A stretch of 64,000 nucleotides of DNA from GCA-2748575 sp965222725 (GTDB taxonomy: Bacteria > Pseudomonadota > Gammaproteobacteria > Pseudomonadales > Ketobacteraceae), in the NCBI GenBank assembly GCA_965222725.1, contig OZ244969.1, positions 4,960,001-5,024,000 on the forward strand, given 5' to 3'. Below the pieces are notes generated by a model. The model saw nothing but the letters and a program-made list of their open reading frames with translations, had not been told where the DNA came from and did not search any database. Positions 24,335 through 32,770 of the stretch are shown one piece after another. The translations under genes and the position numbers were made by a program. How positions within the stretch are numbered: the stretch's first letter is position 1; every line of letters begins with the position of its first letter.

Positions 24335-25065
24335 TCAACAAACCCATTCATTGTGAGTGACAGTGTTTGGCGGGTATTTGTGCTGAACTCGGGCTTTCCG
24401 ATCCTGCGGTCAAGGGTGAAATACATGGCGCGTTTACCAGTTGCCCACAGAAAATAAGCGGGGTACAGCTTCATGCTGGCTGCAAAATCCAACCAATAAG
24501 TCTCGAACCAACTGGCTGGATAATCCGCAAGGGTAAGGCGCACCTCTTTTGGCTTGGTATGCACAGTTATCCCAACCAGCGCTCCTGAGCCGGTCATATG
24601 AGCATCGAGCTCATCATCATCCGCCTGCTCTGGTGGAGTAAACCCAGCTGGCACCCCATAAAGCAGATCAAGAGGGGTGCCAAGGAAAAGATCGGCAATG
24701 TAAATATCGGCGGCATGACCGGAGAAGCGAAACCTTACATACCGGTAGGTGGCTTCATCTATCTCATCACAACGGACATAATTATTGTCGTAGGCAATTG
24801 AATCGATGTCAGTGTATGACACATTGTCTGCAGATCCAGCCACCGTTAAGGTGGTGCCGTTCAAATTATGGCTAGCCACACAAACATGGTTGAAAGTCAG
24901 TGCACTCCCAAAATCAACAACAATGTCGCGGTTAGCACCACTGGACATGCCGACTTGATCGCTGGTTCTCCCGCTCAGCGCATTGGAAAAACCAAAGTTT
25001 GAGATTGTGTCCTCACTGACAACGGTGGCTGACCGCAGCAAGTTGTTGTAAAAAAATGACGCCAT
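24331..25065 (-). CDS. Tail protein with F5/8 type C-like (discoidin) fold
   Basis: 244 residues. The first half is built like a discoidin/F5-8C beta-sandwich: DIVVDFGSALTFNHVCVASHNLNG, GSADNVSYTDIDSI and YRYVRFRFSGH are the typical strand order for a surface-binding domain. The rest is a mixed domain ending TLSLTMNGFVE. It lies directly after the tape measure, the place of the distal tail proteins, so it probably caps the tube or contributes to host binding. Confidence 0.62.
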   Translation of the reverse strand: MASFFYNNLLRSATVVSEDTISNFGFSNALSGRTSDQVGMSSGANRDIVVDFGSALTFNHVCVASHNLNGTTLTVAGSADNVSYTDIDSIAYDNNYVRCDEIDEATYRYVRFRFSGHAADIYIADLFLGTPLDLLYGVPAGFTPPEQADDDELDAHMTGSGALVGITVHTKPKEVRLTLADYPASWFETYWLDFAASMKLYPAYFLWATGKRAMYFTLDRRIGKPEFSTNTRQTLSLTMNGFVE

Positions 25066-25066
25066 A

Positions 25067-27049
25067 TTAGAAATTCACATTCAGGTCATCGGACTGTTCG
25101 GCGATCCGCTCCATGAGTTCTCTCACCTGGCGGCCAGAGAACCGATCATCGGGCTCGATGTTGATATAAACGTTGTTCTTTGGTTTTTCTTTGGCGGCAT
25201 CATTGGCCGCAGGGCTTTGTGCAATATTGGATGGGGCGTTGGTGATGGGAGTTGTGCCCACGGCAACTGTGCCGCCTCCACCGCCTCCGCTGCCTTTACC
25301 GCCACTAAATGATTGAGAGCGAATAGAAGACACTTGGGCCAAACCTGCAGCCAAGTGAGCTGCCGCCATAACAGCAGCCAGAGGCATCGGGTAAGCAGCA
25401 AGCGACTGGGTAACACCTGTGTAAGTGTTAATAACCGCATTGGCGATACCAGCCGCTTTATTAAGCTCAAACAGGCCTTTGTTGTGCTGAGCGACACCGG
25501 CGGTGATATTGGCGAGATCACCAAATACCTGTTTTGATTGGTCTTTGAAGCTTTTACGCTGAAATTTTTCTCGCTCGGAAAGCCCCTTTTCCTCGATCTT
25601 ACTCAGGCGCTTCTGGTGCTCTTCTTCCAGCTGCTCCTTCAGCGTTCTGAACTCCATGAGCATCGGAAGCTCGGCTTCTTCAAACCGGGCCCGGAGCTTT
25701 TCCATTTGCTCAAGGAACCGAAGTTCTTCTTCCTCGGCTTCGGTAATGTAGTACTCTTCTTTCAGCAGCTTGAGCTGTTCGTACTTCTGGCGGGCAGCCA
25801 GCACTTCTGGATCCTCGCCACCCTCGCCTTCACCTTCATCGTTCGCGGCCCTGCCCTGCTGAGCGGCGGCAACATTGGCAGCCACTTCCTGCGCCTGGCT
25901 TTTAACGGTCTCTGCCCAAATCCGGATTTGTTCTGATGGCAACGGCGTGTTTACAGCATCCTGCAGATCCTGTGCAATTTCGGCTTTCACATTGGAAACT
26001 GACTGCCGAATATTGCCGACTGCCGATTCTGCTGAAATTTCCACCCCAGGCATTAAATTGATAAAGCCTCGGACATCCCGCTCCAGCTCTTCCAGGTAAT
26101 ACAGCATCGTATCGATGGCGTCTGCTGCTACCCACTTAACGCCGTGCCAAACTGCTTCAAGTCCACGAATAACATCCGCCGTCTTGCCAGCCGCCGTGAT
26201 CACATAGTCAAACACCATGGTGGCCACATTTCCGAAGCCACCAGCCTCCTTGGCAGCGTTCAGAAGCTCGTTACTGACAGCATTGATGATCGGGGCGAAC
26301 TCAACTGCCAACTGATTGGTAAACCCGGTCAGGGCCTCCCGGGACCGTTTCATCTGGCGGTCGGTTTCCTGCAGGATTGCGATATCCACATCATCCAGGA
26401 CAATACCAAGCTGCTGGGCTTCCTCGGCCTGGGCCCGCATGGCTTCGCCGTTCTTCTGAAGCAGGGGCAGCAGCGCCGTGGAATCACTGGCAATGGCTTC
26501 CATGTAGAAAGTCATTTCCTGCTGACTGAGGTTGGCTTTCTCCAGACTGGACACATAAAGCTGCAGAGCGTCAGCACCGGAAAGCCCACGGAACTGATCG
26601 GCAGTTACTCCCACTTTGGGCGCGATCTGATCAAAGAAATCAGCCATAGGACCAGCGCCGGTCTGCAGGAAGTCACCCACCTTATCGTTGGTGTCCTTCA
26701 GAATGTCGCTGAGCTTATCCTGTTCAACCCCCAGGAATTTTGCGCCGTAGGCCATTTCCTGCAGTGTGGTGCTGTTGGTACCCGCTATCCTGCTGAGGTT
26801 GTCAATCTCATTTGCTGCCGCTGAGGTGCTAGCCACAATGGCGGTGAGCGCTGCCGTGCCAGCGGTGGCCATGGTTGTAAAACCAATTGCGGCCGGGCCT
26901 GCCAAAGACTTGGCCTTGCTGATTACGCCCCCGATGGTGACATCTATTCCCTTCAGGTCGCTTTTTATGGCGCTAAACGCCTTGTCGGTTTCGTTCTTTG
27001 CACTGATGGCAAAGGCGTAACCTTCTTTAGCTGCTGCTGAAAATGCCAC
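25067..27049 (-). CDS. Tail tape measure protein
   Basis: 660 residues. The N-terminus has the alternating helical pattern of tape measures (AISAKNETDKAFSAIKSDLKGID), a hydrophobic stretch at about 50-75, helical repeats in the middle, a long coiled-coil near 430-520 (EEYYITEAEEEELRFLEQMEKLRARFEEAE region) and a second hydrophobic Ala/Gly part with GGKGSGGGGGGT. By the usual 0.15 nm per residue rule, the tail would be roughly 100 nm. It directly follows the frameshifted chaperone pair, whose extension overlaps its first 23 bases. Confidence 0.85.
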   Translation of the reverse strand: MAFSAAAKEGYAFAISAKNETDKAFSAIKSDLKGIDVTIGGVISKAKSLAGPAAIGFTTMATAGTAALTAIVASTSAAANEIDNLSRIAGTNSTTLQEMAYGAKFLGVEQDKLSDILKDTNDKVGDFLQTGAGPMADFFDQIAPKVGVTADQFRGLSGADALQLYVSSLEKANLSQQEMTFYMEAIASDSTALLPLLQKNGEAMRAQAEEAQQLGIVLDDVDIAILQETDRQMKRSREALTGFTNQLAVEFAPIINAVSNELLNAAKEAGGFGNVATMVFDYVITAAGKTADVIRGLEAVWHGVKWVAADAIDTMLYYLEELERDVRGFINLMPGVEISAESAVGNIRQSVSNVKAEIAQDLQDAVNTPLPSEQIRIWAETVKSQAQEVAANVAAAQQGRAANDEGEGEGGEDPEVLAARQKYEQLKLLKEEYYITEAEEEELRFLEQMEKLRARFEEAELPMLMEFRTLKEQLEEEHQKRLSKIEEKGLSEREKFQRKSFKDQSKQVFGDLANITAGVAQHNKGLFELNKAAGIANAVINTYTGVTQSLAAYPMPLAAVMAAAHLAAGLAQVSSIRSQSFSGGKGSGGGGGGTVAVGTTPITNAPSNIAQSPAANDAAKEKPKNNVYINIEPDDRFSGRQVRELMERIAEQSDDLNVNF

Positions 27050-27718
27050 GAGGTAGATACTCCATCGCTTCTAGGTAAAGGTTTGGCTGATCCATAAGGC
27101 CACCAGATTGGTACAGCACGCCATTGTGGTGGTGGGCTGAGAGCTTGAGCAGCTGGCGAGACAGGGCCGACACCATTGGTAGCAGACAGACCCGAGGTTC
27201 CATCTGCTCACCATTGGCCAATGTAACTTTCATCAGGGGATAGGACGCGGGACCGTTGGAGCCTGGCACCCGCCTTTCATGGTCGCAGTGTCGATGTAAG
27301 CAGGTTTCGCAGTTGAAGCTGGAGGCGTTTTGACGGACCTCAACTGCGATCAGGAGTTTTTTACTTTCTCTCCATCGAAAGAAGATATTTTTACCACGCG
27401 CCGGCCAATGGCGATAATCCACCGAGCAGGAAGAATCGAACCGGCAGTAACCTGATCAAACTCGATGTCGTTACCGTTTTCATCTTTAAGATTCCGCCAG
27501 CCCTGAAGGCCATAGCGGAAAGCCTTTTTGAGAGAAGCCATCCCTGGTGTTTCAACCACTTCCATGTATTCCAAACCAGTAAGGGGTCTGATCTGAAACT
27601 GTGTGGGAATAACGTCTTCCGGAAGATCCACCGGGATGATGCTGCCATTCTTATCAGTGGTCTCGCGTTCGGGCTCATACCATTCCGGACTGAGCCCAGT
27701 AAGCGCTTTAATTGCCAT
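27027..27718 (-). CDS. Tail assembly chaperone, -1 frameshift product (GT-like)
   Basis: Joined product: residues 1 to about 121 from the zero frame, then the -1 frame beginning LLIAVEVRQNASSF and ending YLPRGIFSSS at 27027. The extension adds about 110 residues containing NCETCLHRHCDHE, a Cys/His cluster that could bind zinc, plus a helical C-terminus. The extension overlaps the tape measure start by 23 bases, as T often does. Lambda gpG and gpGT, made by a -1 shift with a fixed ratio, are the model; both are needed for tail assembly. Confidence 0.75.
27350..27718 (-). CDS. Tail assembly chaperone (G-like)
   Basis: 122 residues, between the tail tube gene and the tape measure, the fixed place of lambda gpG. 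It contains ALTGLSPEWYEPERE and PTQFQIRPLTGLEYMEV, resembling tail chaperones of other siphoviruses. Near its end the frame reads GTA AAA AAC TCC TGA, which contains the slippery heptamer A-AAA-AAC, so a fraction of ribosomes should continue in the -1 frame to make the longer GT-like product. Confidence 0.8.
   Translation of the reverse strand: MAIKALTGLSPEWYEPERETTDKNGSIIPVDLPEDVIPTQFQIRPLTGLEYMEVVETPGMASLKKAFRYGLQGWRNLKDENGNDIEFDQVTAGSILPARWIIAIGRRVVKISSFDGEKVKNS
27356..27362 (-). promoter_or_regulatory. Slippery heptamer A-AAA-AAC in the tail chaperone
   Basis: In frame on the minus strand: GTA AAA AAC TCC TGA. The zero-frame stop is only two codons past the slip site, and the -1 frame is open from upstream of the site to 27027. 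Confidence 0.8.
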
Positions 27719-27727
27719 ACTTAACCT

Positions 27728-28654
27728 TTATGTAAATGCAAGTGATACTTCGTCGTCGCCGCTATCTTCTGCAGCGCCGTAACCGATTTCATAGATCCGA
27801 AGGCCTTCACGGTCTCCCGGGGCCACTTCACGGTGGTATACCGCAGGCAGGCTGAACGCATACCGGTTACCAGCTGTTGAGCCAATAACACCGGTGGCCA
27901 TGGCTTGGGTGGTGCTGGCCTTCCACTCACTGATGTAGTTTTTCGTGGCCAGCAACACCTGCTCTGGGTCGAACGATCCATTGGCATCGCGAGTAGTGAT
28001 GATGGTTTCACCAAAGCCGTCGGCAGCCGACATATCAGGCGGAGTGGTGACTGCGTTGCCCATATCGATCGAAAGCGCATTGATAACAGCGCTATAGGCA
28101 CCGATCGTAAAGGGAACGCTTAGCACCGGTGGTGGAACAACACTGTCATAGGATGGTGAAACCATGGCAGTATCAGTAACACCCGCATCATGGCCAACAA
28201 AGTTGAACGTGGCTTTACCCACTGCGCCAGTTTCCAAGTTAAAGCTGACATTGCCGCGGGCACCGGTGATTTTGTGGAGCAGACCATCCGAGTAATAGTA
28301 AATGGTCAGGGATTCAAAGCCGGTGCTGACAGGTTCATAGGTTACGCTGGTGGAAGCCACAATGGTTTCGCCAAAGCCACAGCCGCGAAGCAATGGGCCA
28401 ATCTCCGGAGCAGTACCAGCAGCCCCGGAACCTTTGAGCTCAACATCAAAGCTCACCGCCTTAAGTGTGCCGCCATAGATTGACTGAGTTTTCCCCAGGG
28501 TGGCCTTTACACCCAGGCGCTCAATCAACCGCGCGCCCTCATGGCTCCATGCCAGGTTTTCTGCCAGCACAGCATCGGTGCCGGCAACTGGGCTGGCATC
28601 GGTGTTGTAGGTTGACTCTACCTTGGCAAGAATAACTTCACGATTTACTAGCAT
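27728..28654 (-). CDS. Major tail tube protein
   Basis: 308 residues, located between head-completion genes and the tail chaperone. Beta-rich throughout; TGARGNVSFNLETGAVGKATFNFVGHD (about 130-156) is a stretch typical of tail tube proteins (phage_tail_U/TTP-like), and the C-terminal AEDSGDDEVSLAFT is like other tube proteins. The upstream 38-residue frame overlaps its start by 17 bases. Confidence 0.78.
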   Translation of the reverse strand: MLVNREVILAKVESTYNTDASPVAGTDAVLAENLAWSHEGARLIERLGVKATLGKTQSIYGGTLKAVSFDVELKGSGAAGTAPEIGPLLRGCGFGETIVASTSVTYEPVSTGFESLTIYYYSDGLLHKITGARGNVSFNLETGAVGKATFNFVGHDAGVTDTAMVSPSYDSVVPPPVLSVPFTIGAYSAVINALSIDMGNAVTTPPDMSAADGFGETIITTRDANGSFDPEQVLLATKNYISEWKASTTQAMATGVIGSTAGNRYAFSLPAVYHREVAPGDREGLRIYEIGYGAAEDSGDDEVSLAFT

Positions 28655-28754
28655 TTTGCTGCTCCCCTACAGTTACTGTGCCGCCCTTGCGCACTCGCAA
28701 TTCCTTGCGACGCCGTTCGGGCTGTTTGGATGGTTCTGCTTTATCGCTCGCCAT
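28638..28754 (-). CDS. Very small basic protein
   Basis: 38 residues, ATG at 28754 with GAGG nearby. Sequence is highly charged (KQPERRRKELRVRKGGTVTV). It overlaps the tail tube gene by 17 bases and begins 3 bases after the stop of the previous gene, which is the dense packing of the real genes in this operon. Function unknown; may only couple translation to the tube gene. Confidence 0.5.
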   Translation of the reverse strand: MASDKAEPSKQPERRRKELRVRKGGTVTVGEQQNASKS

Positions 28755-28756
28755 GA

Positions 28757-29182
28757 TCAGGCCTCTTTGCTGGTATACGAGTGTCGGTAAAACACGCGAA
28801 AGCGCATCGACACCCTGAGAGTTTTGGTTTCACCATCGCCTGATGGCTCTGGCCTGCTGTCACCCAGCCAGCGGGTGTCATGAACAAACACCAAGCCTAA
28901 TGTGCGGTTGCCCATCATTGCGGCGTATACTTCGGCCCGGATCTGGTTGGCCTGGGTGTTGAAAGAGTCAGATTTGACATAGGCGATCACATCGACATCC
29001 AGTGCAGAATCTTGGAATGCGAGATTCCCATCATCTGCAGGGAGCTCATCGCCCTGTTCAATAGATAACGCCGGGCAGGATTCGGGCGGATAAACGCGAT
29101 CGCGCTCTACCCTGGCCGCAGTGGTGGTTAACCCGGTCAGCGCGGTTTTAACCGCTTCAAGGATGGTTTCAGCCCTGTGCAC
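28757..29182 (-). CDS. Head-tail joining / tail terminator-like protein
   Basis: 141 residues if translation starts at GTG 29182, which has GGAGGT seven bases upstream; the longer open frame upstream overlaps the connector gene. Core pattern HRAETILEAVKTALTGL ... ERDRVYPPESCPALSIEQGDE ... LDVDVIAYVKS is that of lambda gpU/Z-like tail terminators and phage minor tail proteins. It sits between the FII-like connector and the tube gene, matching that role. Confidence 0.62.
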   Translation of the reverse strand: MHRAETILEAVKTALTGLTTTAARVERDRVYPPESCPALSIEQGDELPADDGNLAFQDSALDVDVIAYVKSDSFNTQANQIRAEVYAAMMGNRTLGLVFVHDTRWLGDSRPEPSGDGETKTLRVSMRFRVFYRHSYTSKEA

Positions 29183-29459
29183 TGTGCACCTCCAGGATTG
29201 CCCGGGAAACACCGGTGCCGTCCGGCTCTTCAAGTATGAAGCGGTAAATTGTTCCTCCGTGCTCAATCAGATCGTTGCGGGCAAGCCCGGTCAGATCCGA
29301 TGAGGCGCAGGTGATCACCGGTGCAAAGCCGGAGATATCCCCGGTATCCACGTAATCTTTATCGAGGATGCCGCTGAATATCTCGCCGCTTTTTTGGATG
29401 ACGAACTGGGTTGCGTGTTCGTCTTCGTTGAAGAATATGTCCAGATCTTCCTCAAGCAT
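29169..29459 (-). CDS. Head-tail attachment protein (FII/Gifsy-2 type)
   Basis: 96 residues. The sequence (DLDIFFNEDEHATQFVI, IFSGILDKDYVDTG, DLIEHGGTIYRFILEEPDGTGVSRAILE) matches the phage_attach family of lambda gpFII, a small adaptor between connector and tail. It sits between capsid-side genes and tail genes, as in lambda. Confidence 0.8.
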   Translation of the reverse strand: MLEEDLDIFFNEDEHATQFVIQKSGEIFSGILDKDYVDTGDISGFAPVITCASSDLTGLARNDLIEHGGTIYRFILEEPDGTGVSRAILEVHSAQG

Positions 29460-29464
29460 GCTGA

Positions 29465-30004
29465 TCAGCTACCTTTCTTGGCAGCCTGGCCGGCGGATTT
29501 ACCGGCTTTCTTGGCAGCCTGGCCGGTAGTTTTCTTTTCCGGATCGGCTTCAGATTTATCTTCAGCAGCCTGATCGGATTCACCGGCCTGGGTAGCACCT
29601 TCACCAGATTCAGCGCCCGAGCTGTTATCGGTGGTAGGTGGGATTTCGCCCACTTGGCTATCAGAGCCTTGGCCGTTTTCACCGCCATCACCTTCACCAG
29701 ACTCAGTACCGGCAGTTGATGCAGGGCCAGGATCTTCGTCTGTAACAGAATCAGGGTTGAGCTGCTTTAACTGGCTGCCCAGCATGCGTTTTACGTTGCC
29801 ATCGTAGGCAAAAACAGTACCTACTTTGAGACGGAGATCGCCGACGATTTGGTAAATCGGTGGTTCAGCTTCGATTTGCTTCAAAGAACGAGCATTGCGA
29901 ACGGCGATAGATTTTGCTTTTTCACTTTGCGTCGGCTCGAAAGCGACCTTCCCATCACGCAGCGTGACGGGCATAACGACTTCATAAATATCCATGTTTG
30001 TCAC
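29465..30004 (-). CDS. FI-like position protein with low-complexity tail
   Basis: 179 residues. The first 85 residues are ordered (IYEVVMPVTLRDGKVAFEP, IGDLRL region, then GTVFAYDGNVKRMLG); the rest is a Gly/Ser/Glu/Asp-rich linker ending in repeats of AAKK(A/G). Two exact copies of a 20-bp string (29474-29493 and 29507-29526) encode the repeated tail. Lambda FI occupies this position and assists packaging, but the similarity is only positional. A strong terminator lies just upstream of its start. Confidence 0.55.
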   Translation of the reverse strand: MTNMDIYEVVMPVTLRDGKVAFEPTQSEKAKSIAVRNARSLKQIEAEPPIYQIVGDLRLKVGTVFAYDGNVKRMLGSQLKQLNPDSVTDEDPGPASTAGTESGEGDGGENGQGSDSQVGEIPPTTDNSSGAESGEGATQAGESDQAAEDKSEADPEKKTTGQAAKKAGKSAGQAAKKGS

Positions 30005-30009
30005 CCAAT

Positions 30010-30036
30010 AAAAAAGCCGGGCATTGCCCGGCTTTT
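30010..30036 (-). terminator. Intra-operon terminator after the capsid gene
   Basis: Minus strand AAAAGCCGGGC-ATT-GCCCGGCTTTT followed by T residues. An 11-bp perfect stem with a 3-base loop, placed 25 bases after the capsid stop and 6 before the next start. It should sharply lower downstream expression unless transcription is antiterminated. Confidence 0.88.
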
Positions 30037-30060
30037 ATCTGCTTTATGTGGAAAGGTTGG

Positions 30061-31005
30061 TTACACCAGCTGGTTCAACACCGCATGCTGCCAGTAGCCA
30101 TACCCAACATTACGCCAGGTATCGACACCGTACTGATGGGCGTCGTTGTCGAACTCGAACTCAGAGCCTTCGGCCTTGGCCTTCATGATCGCCCCGGTTT
30201 CTTCCTGACGGATAAAGGGTTTAACCTCGCCATCAGTACGGAAAGTGGCGAACTTGTCAGTCCAGGTCAGCCGGGGATTAGCAGCAACCCGAATGTTGAT
30301 ACCTTCGGGCATATCTGTCTGCGTTGATACCCCAGCAACCCGCGGCATGCTGATAGCATTGTTTGCGGGAATATATAAACCCGTTGGCACCATCACCAGG
30401 AAGTCAGTGGCATCTTCATTCATCGGCTCACCCTGGTCATCCTTAAAGCTCAATGTCTGGGTGATTGACTTAATGATAGCCTGCTGCATTTCTTCCGGAC
30501 TTGGAGCGGTGGCTGAACCATGGACCGATGCCGGCAGCTCAGAGATATCTGTGGTGATATCGTTGCTCTGCGTCCCGCTGTCGCCCTCAGAATGGTCAGT
30601 ATCAAAGAAATACTGACCATCGTAGCAAACCGTGGACTCCGCATTCTGAATGAGAGAAGTCAGCAGGCTGGCCCAATGGGTGTTTGCTCGGCGGGCGAGC
30701 TCACGAATCCGCACCATAACTTGGCCTGACTTGTCGCGACGCATCAGTTTAACCAGCACTTCAATGGTTGCTTCAAAATGCAGGTTTTTGATTTCCAAGC
30801 CGTTCTCACGGAAGCCGCGGGCATTACGACCACCTACCCACTCCTGCAAGGCAGGTGTCATACCGAGCCATGCGTATTCTTCCTTATCCTGGTCAGAAGT
30901 GAAGTACATGGAAATCTGGTCGATCCACTTTGCACCGGCCCCAGCGTTCAGGGTTTTGTAAAACTCGCCGATCACCGCTCGGCTGGTAATTCGCTTATCA
31001 GTCAT
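30061..31005 (-). CDS. Major capsid protein (Mu gpT-like)
   Basis: 314 residues. YKTLNAGAGAKW (about 17-28), DQEEYAWLGMTPALQEWVGGRNARGF-like segment, IRELARRANTHWASLL, and YDGQYFFDTDHSEGDSG are characteristic of the Mu gpT-type HK97-fold capsid family. No propeptide is obvious, and the separate S49 protease with scaffold-like tail two genes upstream fits. The combination with lambda-type terminase and portal is a mosaic. Confidence 0.85.
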   Translation of the reverse strand: MTDKRITSRAVIGEFYKTLNAGAGAKWIDQISMYFTSDQDKEEYAWLGMTPALQEWVGGRNARGFRENGLEIKNLHFEATIEVLVKLMRRDKSGQVMVRIRELARRANTHWASLLTSLIQNAESTVCYDGQYFFDTDHSEGDSGTQSNDITTDISELPASVHGSATAPSPEEMQQAIIKSITQTLSFKDDQGEPMNEDATDFLVMVPTGLYIPANNAISMPRVAGVSTQTDMPEGINIRVAANPRLTWTDKFATFRTDGEVKPFIRQEETGAIMKAKAEGSEFEFDNDAHQYGVDTWRNVGYGYWQHAVLNQLV

Positions 31006-31016
31006 CGCTTGGCTCC

Positions 31017-31439
31017 TTATGCCTGTAACGCAGCACGTACCAGTGCAGCGTCAAATTCAACCCATGCTTTGCCGGTTTCCTTCCACTGGGAAACGTAACC
31101 GATCAAGCTGTTTGTGCTCGCGGTGAGCGTGAATGTGCCGTCATCCGAGGCATAAACGGCAGGGCGGTCATTTGCGGTGATCCCGATAGACGAGATATCC
31201 AGCAAAATAGTGCCCCGGGTTTTTACCCGGACATTGACATCACCAGCCGCCCCGGCATTGTTGTCGGCTTTCGACTCGGCAAAGCCAAGGAAGACATCAC
31301 CAGCCGCCAGCGCCTGAGCGTAGCCAGATCCGTTTTCACCGATGGCTGCGCCTTCGTAACAGATCTCACTGGCCTCCACCGGGTATTCGCGGATATCACC
31401 CACCATGTACTGTCGAACAGCATCTGCAGATAACGCCAT
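31017..31439 (-). CDS. Capsid decoration protein
   Basis: 140 residues, between the protease/scaffold and the capsid gene, the lambda gpD position. Gly/Ala-rich beta pattern (ALAAGDVFLGFAESKADN, KTRGTILLDISSIGITANDRPAVYASDDGTFTLT) is that of DUF2190-like phage cement proteins. Confidence 0.72.
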   Translation of the reverse strand: MALSADAVRQYMVGDIREYPVEASEICYEGAAIGENGSGYAQALAAGDVFLGFAESKADNNAGAAGDVNVRVKTRGTILLDISSIGITANDRPAVYASDDGTFTLTASTNSLIGYVSQWKETGKAWVEFDAALVRAALQA

Positions 31440-31441
31440 GA

Positions 31442-32770
31442 TTAAGACTCCTTATTGGTTTTGAGGATTTTCACTTGACCAGCACTGCAGGCTGTTTCAA
31501 ATGCCTTGTAAGCCTCGAAGTCGCCACCGAACTCAGCCCGGAGAACCTTATCGGAATCCCAGGTTGACTGCAGGCGTTCTTCATCGGTCATGTTTTCCTG
31601 ACCGCGGGCGGAAGGGGTTGATGGCAGATCATCGGCTGCCGGTTGGGATACGGGCTGTGGCGCCTGTGCAGTGTAGTCACCCAAGGCTTTGGCCTTGTTG
31701 GACTTCTCTGCCTGGATGATTTGCAGCGCTGCCTGCTCGCCAGTGGTTTTGCCATCGAACTTCAATTTACCGATAAGCTCTTCATGACCGGGCAAAGCCG
31801 CCGACTCAACAGACTGGATGCGGTTGCATTCGTCAGTCTTACCGGCTGCAAAACCTTCGGCATGAACAGCCTGATAAATATCAGGATGGTCAGATTTCAG
31901 GGTTTCAATTGTGAGTGCCGGTGTTGCTTCCGGCTTTGCACCATCTGCCATTGCATAGGCTCCTTTTGTTGCATGGTTGCCGGAAAGCCCGGCGATTACT
32001 GATTCAAGGGAACCCAGGCGATCGGCCATACCGGCCTCCACCGCACGTTCCCCAACCAATACCCAGCCCTGACCAAAACTGGTCAGAACCGTTTCACGGC
32101 TAACGCCGCGAAAGCTTGCCACTTTGTTAACGAAGACATCGGCCATATCGTCAATGGTGCCCTGCATGGCTGCGCGATCATCTTCGCTCGCCATGTCCAG
32201 GCGCTTACGTGGACTTTGTGAACTGATGAATCTGACAACCTCAGGATCATCATCCTTGCCGTAGCCGGCAATTACGCCGATAGAACCAAGCTGGGCGGTG
32301 TCAGAGATTACGAATTCGTGTGCTGCTGCACCTATCCAGTAGGCTGCGCTGGCTGAATCGTTAGATGCATAAGCAACCACCTTTTTATTGGCTGCGCGCA
32401 CCATGTCGGCAAACTCCGAAATGCCAGCAGCCATACCCCCAGGCGAATCAATCTCAAGGACTATGCTATTGATGGATGGGTCATCCAGTGCAGCTGTGAA
32501 ATCCCTGGCTAACACCTCCAGCGAGGTGGCGCCGGACATGCGAGTAAAGAGATTCGCATAACGGAAGATTGGCCCTATAACAGGAACAATTGCGACATCG
32601 CCGCGGGTGGTAACCGTTTGTGTGTTGTTCAAAGGTTTACCAAGCCGAGCCTCTACCGCCTCGACATCGTTCTTTCTGTTCGCAATTGCAATGATATTCT
32701 CAAGCGCATCCTGCCTTATCGCCCAGGGCTCTTTGAGAATAAAATCAATCGCTTTCTTCGGTTCTGTCAT
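31442..32770 (-). CDS. S49-family head maturation protease fused to scaffold
   Basis: 442 residues. SppA-type protease core: VIPVIGPI-like strand, LEIDSPGGMAAG (about 106-116), and YASNDSASAAYWIGAAAHEF with the nucleophile Ser near 139-141, followed by DTAQLGSIGVI. Residues beyond about 280 are helical and charged (ALTIETLKSDHPDIYQAVHAEGFAAGKTDECNRI), corresponding to the scaffolding part as in lambda gpC/Nu3. Overlaps the portal gene end by 26 bases. Confidence 0.85.
   Translation of the reverse strand: MTEPKKAIDFILKEPWAIRQDALENIIAIANRKNDVEAVEARLGKPLNNTQTVTTRGDVAIVPVIGPIFRYANLFTRMSGATSLEVLARDFTAALDDPSINSIVLEIDSPGGMAAGISEFADMVRAANKKVVAYASNDSASAAYWIGAAAHEFVISDTAQLGSIGVIAGYGKDDDPEVVRFISSQSPRKRLDMASEDDRAAMQGTIDDMADVFVNKVASFRGVSRETVLTSFGQGWVLVGERAVEAGMADRLGSLESVIAGLSGNHATKGAYAMADGAKPEATPALTIETLKSDHPDIYQAVHAEGFAAGKTDECNRIQSVESAALPGHEELIGKLKFDGKTTGEQAALQIIQAEKSNKAKALGDYTAQAPQPVSQPAADDLPSTPSARGQENMTDEERLQSTWDSDKVLRAEFGGDFEAYKAFETACSAGQVKILKTNKES

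Noticed and set aside
29452..29697. 81-residue minus-strand frame inside the FI-position gene
   Set aside because: Shadow of the repetitive linker, consisting mostly of Pro/Leu/Arg repeats.
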